Positions 24,950 through 34,479 of a stretch of DNA of 64,000 nucleotides are shown here, piece after piece. Source of the stretch: Halocatena halophila (GTDB lineage: Archaea; Halobacteriota; Halobacteria; Halobacteriales; Haloarculaceae); assembly GCA_027563145.1 (NCBI GenBank), contig CP071306.1, forward strand, positions 62,001 through 126,000. Direction: 5' to 3'. A program made the translations under genes and the position numbers. How positions within the stretch are numbered: the first letter of the stretch is position 1; every line of letters begins with the position of its first letter. The notes beneath the pieces are model-generated. The model saw nothing but the letters and a program-made list of their open reading frames with translations, had not been told where the DNA came from and did not search any database.

Positions 24950-26914
24950 TCACCACTCAAGGGAGCTGATCCCATCGACGTCGTACTCATCCAGGTCGAA
25001 TGCGTCGGTGGCTGTCGGATCGGCTGTGAGCCCTGCGTTCGAAAGCAGCGCTTGTGTCGCTTTTACGGCGGGTTTTGAGCGTCGGTCTGCGTTCGCGTAC
25101 ACTTCGACGCGTTCGGTTCCAATCGGTACGAAATCAACGTCGAGCGATTCGGCGGTTGCCGCGAGTCCAACGCCGGCGTCAGCACGACCGGATTGCACCG
25201 CTCGTGCGGGGCCAGCAAGCCCACGGGCACCAACGTTGTCAGCACCGATCGTTTCGAGCAGGTCGGTGGGTGATTTCTCACGATCCGTTGCGAGTCGTTC
25301 GATCTCCCCAATGAGTGTCGTTCGCAAGCTAGACGCACTCGTTCGGGTGCACAGTTGTAGCTCCCGATCCACGAGCGACGCGAGTGATGAGATGGTTTCT
25401 GGATTGTCCGGCGGGACGAACAGTCCCCAGTCGCGCTCCCAGCCGCCAATTCGCTCGACAGCGGGTGCGGACGGTGATTCATCGACCGGATCGGGCTCGC
25501 CGGCGAGCACAGCTATGTCAGGCACGCCGTTTCTAAGCCGGCGTCGCCCCTCACCGCTGCCGACAGCAAGATATCGCGGGCGCTCGAGTCGGTCGAGCAG
25601 CCGCGACCACAGCGGATCTGCTTCACCGACGCCGAACAATGCGGGAGGCTCGACGGCCGGAGAGAACAGCTCAACCGTGACCTGTTCTCCCTCGTCAATT
25701 CGATGCGTGTCTGGTGGCATGCGAACGATGCCGTCTGCCTCGACGAGACTCGTCGTTGCACCGCTCCCTTTATCGACGGGATAGACCAGCCACTGTGGCT
25801 CTCCATTGTCCCCGTCGCTCGTGGGTTCTGAGGTGACGAGACCAACTGGCAAAAGCCTGAGACGCCCCTCAGCGTAGCGTTCACGGCTGGCCATCGTTCC
25901 CGTAACGGTGACTGTCGGTGGCGCAGGCTGTCGGGCAGCCTCACGTATGGCCGGTGCGACGAACGTCGAGAAGATCGTGAGCGCAGACACCGGATAGCCA
26001 GGTAGCCCCACGTACGCGGCGTCGAAGAGGGTCCCGACGAGCATCGGCTTGCCAGGTTTAACGGCAACGCCGTGGAGCAACAGTTCGCCGGTGGATTCGA
26101 TCACCCGATAGAGCACGTCCAGCGCACCGGCGCTCGTCGATCCAGAAGAAAGCACGAGATCACACTCTTCAGCAGCGCGTTCGAGCACCCGTCTGAGCGC
26201 ATCCGGGTCGTCACCGGTGTGTGGATACCGTTTGACGATCCCGCCGGCCGCTTCAACACCGGCCCCAATCGAAAAGCTGTTGACATCATAGATCTGCCCT
26301 GCCGCGCTGTCAATCGAGCCGCCCGGGCGGATGAGCTCGTCACCCGTGGAAATGATTCCCACGCGTGGCCGGGCCTGGACGGTGAGCTCCTCCAGTCCGA
26401 GTGCCGCGAGGAGCCCGATTTCGCGTGCTGTGAGCCGCGTTCCTACTCCGAGTGTCCGAGTGCCTGCGGCCACGTCGGTGCCAGCCGGCATGACATGATC
26501 GCCGGGTGCAACTCCGTCGCGGATCGCAATGTGGTCTGCCCGTTCCTCGGTTCGTTCGACGAGTACCACGGCGTCGGCCCCATCGGGCAGTACGGCTCCC
26601 GTAGCAATCGCAACACAGCTTCCATCGGTGACTCGACAGTCAGGTTTGGTGCCGGCATGAACTGTACCCACCTGTTCGAGTTCGACCGGATCGGCTTCGC
26701 TGGCACCGAACGTGTCCTGGGCAGTTACTGCGTAGCCATCAACTGCAGCCCGATCGAAGCCGGGAACGTCGATTGGCGCATCGAGCCGTTCGGCGAGCAC
26801 TCGACCACGAGCGCCCTCAAGCGAGACGGTTTCAACGCCGGGAGCAAGTTTCAGCGACGCGATCGTCTCGTGTACCGTTTCGGGATCGGCCAGGGTGCGA
26901 AACTCCTTTCTCAT
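24950..26914 (-). CDS. moeA: MoeA fused to a periplasmic-binding-protein-like domain
   Basis: 654 residues. Residues 1-410 are molybdopterin molybdotransferase: FDRAAVDGYAV, IATGAVLPDGADAVV, GIISTGDEL, LSSGSTSAGALD and HGVAVKPGKP in the expected order. Residues about 420-654 are an added domain resembling the LysR/binding-protein fold fused to archaeal MoeA proteins (PDIAVLAG, GIGADNVGAR-type GARGLAGPARAVQSGRAD, ADAGVGLAATA). The first half inserts Mo or W into molybdopterin; the second may sense molybdate or another anion. The start overlaps the stop of the upstream moeA by 4 nt. Confidence 0.9.
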   Translation of the reverse strand: MRKEFRTLADPETVHETIASLKLAPGVETVSLEGARGRVLAERLDAPIDVPGFDRAAVDGYAVTAQDTFGASEADPVELEQVGTVHAGTKPDCRVTDGSCVAIATGAVLPDGADAVVLVERTEERADHIAIRDGVAPGDHVMPAGTDVAAGTRTLGVGTRLTAREIGLLAALGLEELTVQARPRVGIISTGDELIRPGGSIDSAAGQIYDVNSFSIGAGVEAAGGIVKRYPHTGDDPDALRRVLERAAEECDLVLSSGSTSAGALDVLYRVIESTGELLLHGVAVKPGKPMLVGTLFDAAYVGLPGYPVSALTIFSTFVAPAIREAARQPAPPTVTVTGTMASRERYAEGRLRLLPVGLVTSEPTSDGDNGEPQWLVYPVDKGSGATTSLVEADGIVRMPPDTHRIDEGEQVTVELFSPAVEPPALFGVGEADPLWSRLLDRLERPRYLAVGSGEGRRRLRNGVPDIAVLAGEPDPVDESPSAPAVERIGGWERDWGLFVPPDNPETISSLASLVDRELQLCTRTSASSLRTTLIGEIERLATDREKSPTDLLETIGADNVGARGLAGPARAVQSGRADAGVGLAATAESLDVDFVPIGTERVEVYANADRRSKPAVKATQALLSNAGLTADPTATDAFDLDEYDVDGISSLEW

Positions 26915-28119
26915 CGGTGGGCCTCCCAGTTTTCAACCGTGACCATCGCATCCCGTGGAATCCCTTCAGAAGCGCGATCGATGACGACCCAGCCATCGGC
27001 CAGTGCCACGCTAGAGAGCACCCCCGCCCCGCGCGTCCGTGTTGGCGTTGCCGTCGGTGGATCGGTCGTTTGATCGAGCGTTACACGAGCGAACGTCTGT
27101 ACGCCGGGCTCGCTCGGCAGCTTCCGCGTCAGTCGGGCCTCCGTTGTGGGAAGTGGGGCAACAGGCAGGTGACCGACCTGCTTTAACAACGGTCGGACAC
27201 ACTGGACGGCAGCGATCAAACACGCCACTGGATAGCCTGGCGCGACGACGATTGGCGTCTCCTCAATCATCCCCAGACCGACCGGATGGCCTGGACTGAT
27301 TGCCACGCCATGGACGTGCAACGTGCCGAGTTCCTCGACGACCGAAGGCAGCAGATCCCTGGCACCAACGGACGAGCCACCGGTCGTGACTATCATGTCG
27401 TGGTCGAGTGCGTCCCGGACTGTATTTGTGAGCGCCTCGTGGTCGTCCGGAACGGTTTCGTTGTACGCAGCCACGCCACCCCACTGCTCGACGTACTGTG
27501 TGACCATCTGTCCGTTCGTTTCGATCGTCTGGCCGGGGTCGGGCGAGTCCTGCACCAGCTCTTCACCCGTTGGAATGACACTCACCGCTGGTTGCTCGTA
27601 GACCGTCACACGGGAAAGCCCCGCGGCCTTACACAACGCAAGATCGGACGGGCGGAGCTGGTGGCCAGGCTCGAACAGTTTCTGGTCGTCGGCAACGTCT
27701 TCACCAACTGGTGCGACGTTATCTCTGCCAGCAACCCGCTCGAAGATCTCGACGCGATCGCCGTGGCGCTCGGTCCCCTCGATTTTCACGACGGCTCCCG
27801 CTCCATCGGGGAGCTCATCGCCAGTGTTTACGGGGACGGCCGTTCCGTTGCCCACCGAGGACCCGATCGTGAGCACAGCCGGAGAGCGCCCGCTCGCCTC
27901 GAAGGTGTCTGCCGGTTCCACCGCATAGCCATCCATTGCGACGCGTTCGTACGCCGGAATGGATCGCTGGGCAACGATCGGCTCGGCAAGCACGCGATCG
28001 GCGGCATCCACGAGCGCAAGCTGTTCAGTGCGGTCAATCGGTGTGCACGCACCAGCGAGCGTTTCGAGTGCTCCTGGGAGCGGGGTCACCGAATCGAACC
28101 CCGCAGTTGCATCGGTCAT
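26911..28119 (-). CDS. moeA: Molybdopterin molybdotransferase MoeA
   Basis: 402 residues, the usual single-module length. Diagnostic segments are YERVAMDGYAV, GDELPDGAGAVVKIE, SVIPTGEEL, IVTTGGSSVGARD and HGVAISPGHPVG. It is the first gene of a two-gene operon with the longer MoeA fusion; paired MoeA paralogues in archaea are often thought to divide the adenylyl-molybdopterin and metal insertion steps or Mo and W. It is divergent from the thioredoxin gene. Confidence 0.92.
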   Translation of the reverse strand: MTDATAGFDSVTPLPGALETLAGACTPIDRTEQLALVDAADRVLAEPIVAQRSIPAYERVAMDGYAVEPADTFEASGRSPAVLTIGSSVGNGTAVPVNTGDELPDGAGAVVKIEGTERHGDRVEIFERVAGRDNVAPVGEDVADDQKLFEPGHQLRPSDLALCKAAGLSRVTVYEQPAVSVIPTGEELVQDSPDPGQTIETNGQMVTQYVEQWGGVAAYNETVPDDHEALTNTVRDALDHDMIVTTGGSSVGARDLLPSVVEELGTLHVHGVAISPGHPVGLGMIEETPIVVAPGYPVACLIAAVQCVRPLLKQVGHLPVAPLPTTEARLTRKLPSEPGVQTFARVTLDQTTDPPTATPTRTRGAGVLSSVALADGWVVIDRASEGIPRDAMVTVENWEAHR

Positions 28120-28257
28120 ACCGCTGGGTGCGATGGACAGGAAGATAACAACTGTGGTGACACACCCACAGGTCCCCGTTCACATCGAATGGTCATGACA
28201 GTATTGGGTAAACCATACAAAACTATTATCCGCGGCGAATGCCTACTCACGTTCACG

Positions 28258-28677
28258 ATGACAGAAGGAGACGATTCCGGGCTGGATGAGGTTCGAGAAC
28301 GACGGCGAGAGGAACGTATAGACGAACTCTCGGGAGAGGGTGCCAGTGCGACACCAGACACCCCCGTACAGATTGACGGCCCTGACGCGTTCGATGAGGC
28401 GATCGCAGCAAACGACGTTGTGCTGGTTGATTTCTACGCCGACTGGTGTGGTCCCTGCAAGATGGTCGCTCCGATCGTCGAAGAGCTCGCAGCAGAGACC
28501 GATGCCACAGTACTGAAAGTTGATGTAGATGCCAATCAGCAGCTCGCTGGTCAGTACAGCGTTCAGTCGATTCCGACGCTGTTGTTCTTTGCTGATGGCG
28601 AGCTCGCCGAGCGCCAGGTTGGAGCGGCGGACAAAGGAACGCTTTCGGGAACGCTCGATCAGTTGCTTGCGGCGTAA
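28258..28677 (+). CDS. Thioredoxin with an acidic N-terminal extension
   Basis: 139 residues. The active site WCGPCK is at residues 63-68, preceded by VLVDFYAD and followed by VDVDANQQLAGQYSVQSIPT with the cis-proline. The first 35 residues are a charged extension (VRERRREERIDEL) not present in bacterial TrxA. The ATG at 28258 fits a box A-like AACTATTATCC about 30 nt upstream. It reduces protein disulfides in the cytosol. Confidence 0.9.
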   Translation: MTEGDDSGLDEVRERRREERIDELSGEGASATPDTPVQIDGPDAFDEAIAANDVVLVDFYADWCGPCKMVAPIVEELAAETDATVLKVDVDANQQLAGQYSVQSIPTLLFFADGELAERQVGAADKGTLSGTLDQLLAA

Positions 28678-28720
28678 CTGCCGGACCAACAGGCCGGAAA
28701 CGAGTGTAATTTCTTGGCTG

Positions 28721-29002
28721 TCACTCTCGCTCGAGATAGAGCGAGTAGACGATGACGGCAAACCCAGTGGCGACGAGGCCGCTGTTGATGAATACGCCAG
28801 CCTCGAGCGAGACAGTAAACAGCTGGTGGGCGATGCCAGCCAGCAGCGCACCCAGTGTGACAACACCGAAGCCAATCGCGAGCAGCCGCATCGCAGCGTC
28901 GCCAGTCTGGCGGTATGCCTTGAAGGCAATGTAAGTGATGGCGCTCCCGAGCAGCAAAATCACCGTTTTGAAGGCGACGACGCCCGTGTCGATCCAGCTC
29001 AC
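28721..29002 (-). CDS. Three-helix membrane protein paired with an HTH regulator
   Basis: 93 residues with hydrophobic helices at about 8-27, 40-63 and 70-90. The GTG start overlaps the stop of the upstream regulator gene by 4 nt, so both are translated together. Such HTH plus small-membrane-protein pairs recur in haloarchaea, where the membrane protein may relay a signal to the regulator. No family name is certain. It converges on the thioredoxin gene. Confidence 0.7.
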   Translation of the reverse strand: MSWIDTGVVAFKTVILLLGSAITYIAFKAYRQTGDAAMRLLAIGFGVVTLGALLAGIAHQLFTVSLEAGVFINSGLVATGFAVIVYSLYLERE

Positions 29003-29373
29003 AGCTGGTCACCCATCTTGGACCAGATGTCGGCAAGCCGCTCGTTTGCGGATCTGGCTGGCCGTTCGACCGACACCTCGAACGCATCGTCATCCGTCAC
29101 CGAGATTTTCAGCTCGGTGAAATCTCGCTCATATCTAGTGACGCGCCCGCCACCGGGATTGATTGCGTCTTGTTCGTGTACCAGTTCGGCAGTACTCAGT
29201 CGTTCGAGCTTTCGATACACGGTCGATGCAGGGATATCACAGTCCTCGGAGAGTTCGTTCGCTGTCATGGGTTCGGTCGTCGAACGGAGGATCGCTCGGC
29301 AATCGGCGTCGTCCAGCGCCTCGAGGATTGCCTCCAGGTCGGAATCCTCCAATGACGCTGTCTCGCGCACCAT
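28999..29373 (-). CDS. Winged-helix transcriptional regulator (ArsR-like)
   Basis: 124 residues. The winged helix spans about residues 10-75: ILEALDDADCRAILRS, then MTANELSEDCDIPASTVYRKLERL as the recognition helix region, followed by the wing with RVTRYERDF. The C-terminal part has a short beta segment and ends WSKMGDQL. It is the first gene of a two-gene unit and divergent from cydAB, with 190 nt between, so it may act on its own promoter or on cydA. Confidence 0.85.
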   Translation of the reverse strand: MVRETASLEDSDLEAILEALDDADCRAILRSTTEPMTANELSEDCDIPASTVYRKLERLSTAELVHEQDAINPGGGRVTRYERDFTELKISVTDDDAFEVSVERPARSANERLADIWSKMGDQL

Positions 29374-29566
29374 ATCCGTTCGTTGCCGTGGGACCCCTTA
29401 GCCGAACCGATTGCCGTGAGGGTATCCCATTGATCGCGGTTTCTCAGTGGGTGGGAATCCGCCGGTAGTTGATGGCCAGGACGTTCCAACTGCAAACTAT
29501 GTTTCAGAGCGACGCCGCCAGCCCCGTCTATCGCAACCATGAATTTCTGGGTGTGTGGTGGTTCTC

Positions 29567-30982
29567 ATGATCGATCCGACGATCGCAAGCCGGCTCCAGT
29601 TTGCGCTCACCGTGATGGTTCACATCATTTTTCCGGTGATGAGTATGGGGCTTGCGCCGTTTCTCGTCTGGTTTACAGTTCAGGAAGTCCGTACCGGTCG
29701 TCCGATCTACGAACAGCTTCGTCGGTTCTGGACGAAAATCTTCGCGGTGAGCTTCGTGATCGGGACGGTAACAGGCCTCGTCCTCGAGTTCGAGTTCGCG
29801 ACGAATTTTGCAACGTTCGCGACGGTGGCCGGTGAGCTGTTTGGTGGCCCGCTCGCGCTCGAAGGGATGATGGCGTTCATGCTCGAGGCAACGTTTCTTG
29901 GCGTCTTCGTCTTCGGTCGCGAACGGGTGTCCGACCGGCTGTACGTCGTCTCGAGTGTCGCCGTCGGACTGGGTACCTGGCTCTCTGCGGTCTGGATTCT
30001 GATTGCCAACTCCTGGATGCAGACGCCCCGAGGATTCGAGCTCGTAACCGAAAACGGCCAGCGCGTCGTCACACTCACCGATCCACTCGCCGCCTATCTC
30101 ACTCCACGATTCGGATACATGTTCGTTCACATGCAGAATGCGGCGATCGAATCGGTTGCGTTGTTCATGGCCGGCGTGGCTGCCTACTACGTCTATCGCC
30201 ACCACATTCGCGGTCACTCCGTCGAAGCAATTGCGTTCTGGGAGACGACGCTGAAGATAGCGATCGTTGCGCTCGTGATCACAGCGCCGTTGCAGGTGCT
30301 TCACGGCGACGCCTACGCTCGTCACGTCGCCCAGAGTCAACCCCAGAAATTCGCCGCGATGGAGGCGATCTGGGAGACTGGTTCGTACGTTCCGGAGTAT
30401 ATCGTTGCATTTCCCACCACGCTGGATGGCGTCTTCGATCCACGTACCCGTGAGCTGTTCGGGATCGCAATCCCTGGATTTGCCTCCTGGCTCGTCAGCG
30501 GTGGAAATCCGGAGGCCACAATCAGAGGCCTCGAATCGTTTTCCACACGCGCACCACCGGTCGCGATCGTGTTCTGGTCGTTCCGGATCATGGTGGCGCT
30601 TGGCTTCTGGTTCATTGTCCTCGCATTCTGGAGTGCGTTCCGGTGGCGTCGCGGCGAGCTGTTCGAGGATGATCTCCTCCACCGGGCGCTGATGCTCTCG
30701 GCTCCGCTGGGAATCGTCGCCGTTGAGGTGGGATGGATCGTCACTGAGGTGGGTCGCCAGCCATGGGTCATCCAGGGAGTGTTGCAGACCGCCGACAGCG
30801 TAACGCCCGGGTTGAGTGGCCAGGAGGCCACTCTGACGTTGCTGGGATTCGTCGCCGGCTACACGGGATTACTCGTGTTGTACGCCGTCGTTTGTCGCTG
30901 GCTCATTGTCAGCGGACCACCGGCTATCGACGAACTCACAGCAACGGACCACTCGTCCGAAGAGGTGAGCTCCAATGGTTGA
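29567..30982 (+). CDS. cydA: Cytochrome bd-type quinol oxidase subunit I
   Basis: 471 residues from the ATG preceded by GGTGG at an SD distance. It is a polytopic membrane protein with the early haem ligand region SRLQFALTVMVHIIFP and the quinol-site motif GWIVTEVGRQPW near residue 390. The length shows a short Q-loop as in cyanide-insensitive-type oxidases. With CydB it reduces O2 to water using quinol or menaquinol. A GTG at 29555 would add only four residues. Confidence 0.95.
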   Translation: MIDPTIASRLQFALTVMVHIIFPVMSMGLAPFLVWFTVQEVRTGRPIYEQLRRFWTKIFAVSFVIGTVTGLVLEFEFATNFATFATVAGELFGGPLALEGMMAFMLEATFLGVFVFGRERVSDRLYVVSSVAVGLGTWLSAVWILIANSWMQTPRGFELVTENGQRVVTLTDPLAAYLTPRFGYMFVHMQNAAIESVALFMAGVAAYYVYRHHIRGHSVEAIAFWETTLKIAIVALVITAPLQVLHGDAYARHVAQSQPQKFAAMEAIWETGSYVPEYIVAFPTTLDGVFDPRTRELFGIAIPGFASWLVSGGNPEATIRGLESFSTRAPPVAIVFWSFRIMVALGFWFIVLAFWSAFRWRRGELFEDDLLHRALMLSAPLGIVAVEVGWIVTEVGRQPWVIQGVLQTADSVTPGLSGQEATLTLLGFVAGYTGLLVLYAVVCRWLIVSGPPAIDELTATDHSSEEVSSNG

Positions 30983-31955
30983 GTTTGGTGGGCTCACAAC
31001 GGAGTGGCTGTTTGGCCTTCCGCTGCCGACGCTCTGGTTCGGACTGGTGCTGTTTGCGCTCGGCGCGTTCTTGTTGCTCGATGGCTTCGATTTCGGCATC
31101 GGCGTGCTGTTCGCTACTGGTTCGAAATCGGAGCGCGAGCGGTTGCTCGCCGTTATCGGTCCGTTCTGGGACGGCAACGAGGTGTGGCTCGTCGTCTTCG
31201 GTGGGCTGTTGTTCGCCGCGTTTCCATCCGCGTACGCGTCGCTATTCAGCCGGTATTATCTGCTCACGTTCGCGATTCTCGCCGGCCTTGGGCTTCGTGG
31301 TCTCGCACCGGAGTTGTACGAACAGCGAGACGATGACCGCTGGCAACGAATATGGGGACTTGCCTTTGTCGTTGGGAGCACGCTCACCCCGTTTTTGTTT
31401 GGACTGTTGCTCGTGAACTGGGTCACCGGCGCGACGGCAACGCTCACCCTTCACGGCGTGTTCGGTGGGCTTGCCCTGCTCGCGTTCTGTGTCCTCGACG
31501 GCGTCGCGTTTTGTCAGCTAAAAACGCCGGGTGAGCTTGCCGTGCGGATGCGTGTCCATGGGCTTCGTGCTGGGATCGCGTATCTCGCGTTGCTTCTCGT
31601 TTCGCTTGCTGTGAGCGGTGTGGATCTCCAGTCGCCAGTGGTACTCGGTTGCGTGTTCGCATCGATACTGCTGATCGGAGCCTACAGCTGGACCCTTCGT
31701 CGGGACCGGCCGGTGGGTGCCTTCGTGGCCGTCGGTGGCGTTGTACTCGTTCTTCTCGTCCTGTTCGGTGGGCTCGCGTTCCCGTACATCGATCGTGGCG
31801 CGGGACTGACGATCCAGGACGCATTTATCAGTCCGCTGATGGCGAATCTCATGACGATCGCCACCGCGTTGTTGCTACCACTGGTGCTCTCGTACTTTGT
31901 CGTGCTCTACAGTGCATTCAGTGGACCAATCGAGAGCGAGGAGTCGTATGGCTGA
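30975..31955 (+). CDS. cydB: Cytochrome bd-type quinol oxidase subunit II
   Basis: 326 residues, overlapping cydA by 8 nt. The N-terminal signature LDGFDFGIGVLF, then FWDGNEVWLVVFGGLLFAAFP, is diagnostic of CydB. About eight transmembrane helices follow. No cydX- or cydCD-like gene is next to it; a seven-codon frame begins at the stop but has no support. Confidence 0.95.
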   Translation: MVEFGGLTTEWLFGLPLPTLWFGLVLFALGAFLLLDGFDFGIGVLFATGSKSERERLLAVIGPFWDGNEVWLVVFGGLLFAAFPSAYASLFSRYYLLTFAILAGLGLRGLAPELYEQRDDDRWQRIWGLAFVVGSTLTPFLFGLLLVNWVTGATATLTLHGVFGGLALLAFCVLDGVAFCQLKTPGELAVRMRVHGLRAGIAYLALLLVSLAVSGVDLQSPVVLGCVFASILLIGAYSWTLRRDRPVGAFVAVGGVVLVLLVLFGGLAFPYIDRGAGLTIQDAFISPLMANLMTIATALLLPLVLSYFVVLYSAFSGPIESEESYG

Positions 31956-32137
31956 GCGAAGCGGTGAGTGAGAGATCGGCGGAGTGAAAGTGGGCTCCTG
32001 GGGTGGTTGTGGGGGTCGGTCAATCACGCAGTTGCATGAATATTTATTCTGCCGCAGAACGGGAGTAATCAATAGCGATAGTTTTCACTTTCACTCTGCC
32101 TGGCGAACGCATTTACCGGTATGGAGTGACGATACAG

Positions 32138-32554
32138 ATGGCGATACTCGTGATCGAACAACTCCGTCTCACCACTCGATTCGTTGAGGACCAGGATGAA
32201 GCGCTTCGCTTCTACACCGACAAACTCGGGCTCGAAAAGAAAGCTGATGAGCAGTTCGGCCCCGATAACCGCTGGGTCACTGTTGCTCCCGAACAGGACG
32301 AAACCGTAGAGGTCGTCCTCGAATTGCCTGACTGGGCCGAGGACGAAGACGAAATCGACCGTCGAGCAGCACTGGTCGGTGAACAGCCGGCGCTTGCATT
32401 CACCGTCGACGATTGTCACGCAACGTACGAAACACTCAGAGAGCGCGGCGTTGAATTCATCAATAAACCAGCGGAACGACCCTATGGGATCGAAGCCGTC
32501 GCAGAAGACCTCTATGGCAACGGCGTCGTCCTCGTTGAGCAACCATCGGAGTGA
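32138..32554 (+). CDS. Single-domain VOC/glyoxalase-like protein
   Basis: 138 residues of one VOC module: LTTRFVEDQDEALRFYTDKLGLEKKAD at the N-terminus and VEDLYGNGVVLVEQ-like AVAEDLYGNGVVLVEQ at the C-terminus. The GGAGTGA before the ATG at 32138 is a good ribosome site, so the GTG at 32126 is not used. Metal ligands are only partly conserved. The family includes glyoxalase, antibiotic-binding and other proteins; the role here is open. Confidence 0.8.
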   Translation: MAILVIEQLRLTTRFVEDQDEALRFYTDKLGLEKKADEQFGPDNRWVTVAPEQDETVEVVLELPDWAEDEDEIDRRAALVGEQPALAFTVDDCHATYETLRERGVEFINKPAERPYGIEAVAEDLYGNGVVLVEQPSE

Positions 32555-32687
32555 ACAGATATCATCCTTGATTGACTGAAATATTTGAGAATTTTCTGCT
32601 TGAGCCATCAGCGTTGGATGAGTGTGCTGTTGGTTTTCCAATCACTTTTCCCACAATGTATTTTGTCATCCAATTGGAATGGGAGAT

Positions 32688-33083
32688 ATGACAGAATGGG
32701 GAAAACAGCCCTCGGAGATGTCTGACAGTCGACTCTTGTATTGGATTGTGATTGGGCTGGTGTCACTGGTAGCTCCTGTAATCCAACTCTGGGAGACTCA
32801 GTCGATTTCATGGCTCGGAGTTTTGCTCGGGGCGTTTGTCAGTACTGTTGTGTTCAGCGAAGCCGCCGCTGACACTCAACTGGGACAGTACATTGATGCG
32901 GCGTCACACCGAATCGGTGTGTCAGGACGAGCAGTTGCACTGCTCGTTTTTGTCGTGGTTGTATGGTGGAGCATCTGGCACTTTGAGCCACCGCTCGTTC
33001 CTTCCTTCAGTTTCGTCCTGGGCGGATTTCTTGGTCCCATTGGCAAGCTAGCATTCGTTTTCGCAAAACGTGTCGTAAATTGA
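32688..33083 (+). CDS. Membrane protein of unknown function
   Basis: 131 residues with four hydrophobic segments, including about 19-35, 40-60 and 80-120. No family is recognised. The start could be the ATG at 32679 or 32688; a TGTATTTT element at 32657-32664 lies 20-30 nt upstream of both. It opens a 2.4-kb patch of AT-rich orphan genes. Confidence 0.5.
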   Translation: MTEWGKQPSEMSDSRLLYWIVIGLVSLVAPVIQLWETQSISWLGVLLGAFVSTVVFSEAAADTQLGQYIDAASHRIGVSGRAVALLVFVVVVWWSIWHFEPPLVPSFSFVLGGFLGPIGKLAFVFAKRVVN

Positions 33084-33369
33084 GAAACAGACGAGCAGAA
33101 TACGATGGTGTCCTCGCCGAAATAGTACACGGCTTGATCCAAAGTTACTCATTGATGCGCTACTCGTCGTGTTCTCCATTTTTGTCATTGGGAAATGAGA
33201 TAGTTCAGCAGAACAACGCTCTGAGCAGGTGTTTTCGCTAGCGAGCTTTCAACGGCCCCCGCTTTGTATCTCCCATCACTATAGATACTGTAGTTTCCCT
33301 GCGGAGTCCTGATAGGAAATAGGCATATGATAGGAAGACGTACGTAGAATCAGCAATGAATTATGATAT

Positions 33370-33594
33370 ATGGTCCAATGGAGACGGATTGGGGCCTTCT
33401 GTCTCGGAGTCGGGCTGATTTTGTTCGGCTTCTGGGTTGATCCGTACGGCCATCTCCCAAATACGTTCGCCACATTGCTCGTGGGAGTTCCAATGGGGTT
33501 TCTCCTCTTTGGTGTGAGTGAACGATCCTTACAGGAGAGTTTCTCTATTAGCATTTGTGGTGCTATCGGTCTGGTGATTGGGAACTACCACTAG
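33370..33594 (+). CDS. Small membrane protein of unknown function
   Basis: 74 residues with hydrophobic segments at about 8-22, 33-48 and 57-70. The glycine-rich helices (LGVGLILFGF) look like genuine membrane helices. It follows 286 nt of sequence without a gene and stands alone. No family is recognised and coding support is by topology only. Confidence 0.4.
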   Translation: MVQWRRIGAFCLGVGLILFGFWVDPYGHLPNTFATLLVGVPMGFLLFGVSERSLQESFSISICGAIGLVIGNYH

Positions 33595-33674
33595 ACCTAT
33601 GTGTGACGCTGGCGATACTGATATATAATATATTGATGTATCTTCGATCGAGTCAGCCATACTATCAGCGTTGA

Positions 33675-34394
33675 TTATCTATCCACTGAAACTGTACTCA
33701 TGAAGTGATTCAATGTCGCTTCGAGTTCGTCACAATCCTCGCTGTCGTGTGGATCAACGTCATTGAGTGTGTGCCAGGTTGATGCTAGTTGGGGACTACT
33801 CTGCTTTACGTGTATTAACAGCTCATCATGCCAATTTTTGTAGACCATAACTTGATCGCCGAGCCGGGTCGAACTGACAATCTGCTCCCAGTACCGCATG
33901 TCTGGCTCCAGTTTATGGGGTAGCTTGGTCGTCTCGAATTCGTTCACAACGTACGCTTCGGTCGTTGGATCGAATTTCGAACGTATTGGATAGCATGGGA
34001 TCTGGGAAAATAACTGATGAATCGCTTCTTCATCTGTATATTTGAGATCAAAACCAGCGTCTTTCCACAGCTGAACGGAACCTGGGTAGTACTTTTCCAG
34101 GATTTGCACCCACTGCTCGTTGCGACCGTCATTGCTATAGCGGCCAATAAATCCGACCGCTTTCGTTTCGAATATATCGAACGTTTCGCCGTCGTCATTC
34201 TCCAGGGAATAGATTCGATTTTCGACCTGATCCCTCTCTTTCGGATCCGTCTCCGCAGAAGAATCTGGGAGTCGCTTATAAGAGTCCGGGAACGTGATAT
34301 CGTCTCCGTTCTCACTCAAACCAGGGTGTTTGACATCATGCTCTTCCCATTTGTTTACCCTTTCTCCCATCTCTCTATTATTATCGTCTTCCAT
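33675..34394 (-). CDS. Acidic cytosolic protein of unknown function
   Basis: 239 residues, no signal or membrane segment. The first 75 residues are charged and probably disordered; the rest is mixed alpha/beta (AVGFIGRYSNDGRNEQWVQI, VYKNWHDELLIHV). The ATG at 34394 has GGAG four to eight bases upstream, which supports the start. No motif ties it to a known family. It is AT-rich compared with the core genes and lies beside an insertion-sequence relic, so it is likely acquired. Confidence 0.6.
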   Translation of the reverse strand: MEDDNNREMGERVNKWEEHDVKHPGLSENGDDITFPDSYKRLPDSSAETDPKERDQVENRIYSLENDDGETFDIFETKAVGFIGRYSNDGRNEQWVQILEKYYPGSVQLWKDAGFDLKYTDEEAIHQLFSQIPCYPIRSKFDPTTEAYVVNEFETTKLPHKLEPDMRYWEQIVSSTRLGDQVMVYKNWHDELLIHVKQSSPQLASTWHTLNDVDPHDSEDCDELEATLNHFMSTVSVDR

Positions 34395-34479
34395 TTTCTC
34401 CTTCTCTCATTACTTAGTACCTATCTATACTACGGTTATTCATATTCCTAGTGTATCTGCGTTTATGTGGAAGTTTTGA

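Noticed and set aside
26072..27073. A plus-strand frame of 333 codons opposite the MoeA fusion
   Set aside because: Shadow of the moeA gene; no promoter, no domain, wrong amino-acid composition.
29528..30682. A 384-codon open frame on the minus strand opposite cydA
   Set aside because: CydA on the plus strand is unambiguous, and the antisense product has a repetitive, charged composition without any motif.
31944..31970. A seven-codon frame after cydB as a CydX-like subunit
   Set aside because: The peptide MAERSGE has no membrane segment and is far shorter than CydX.
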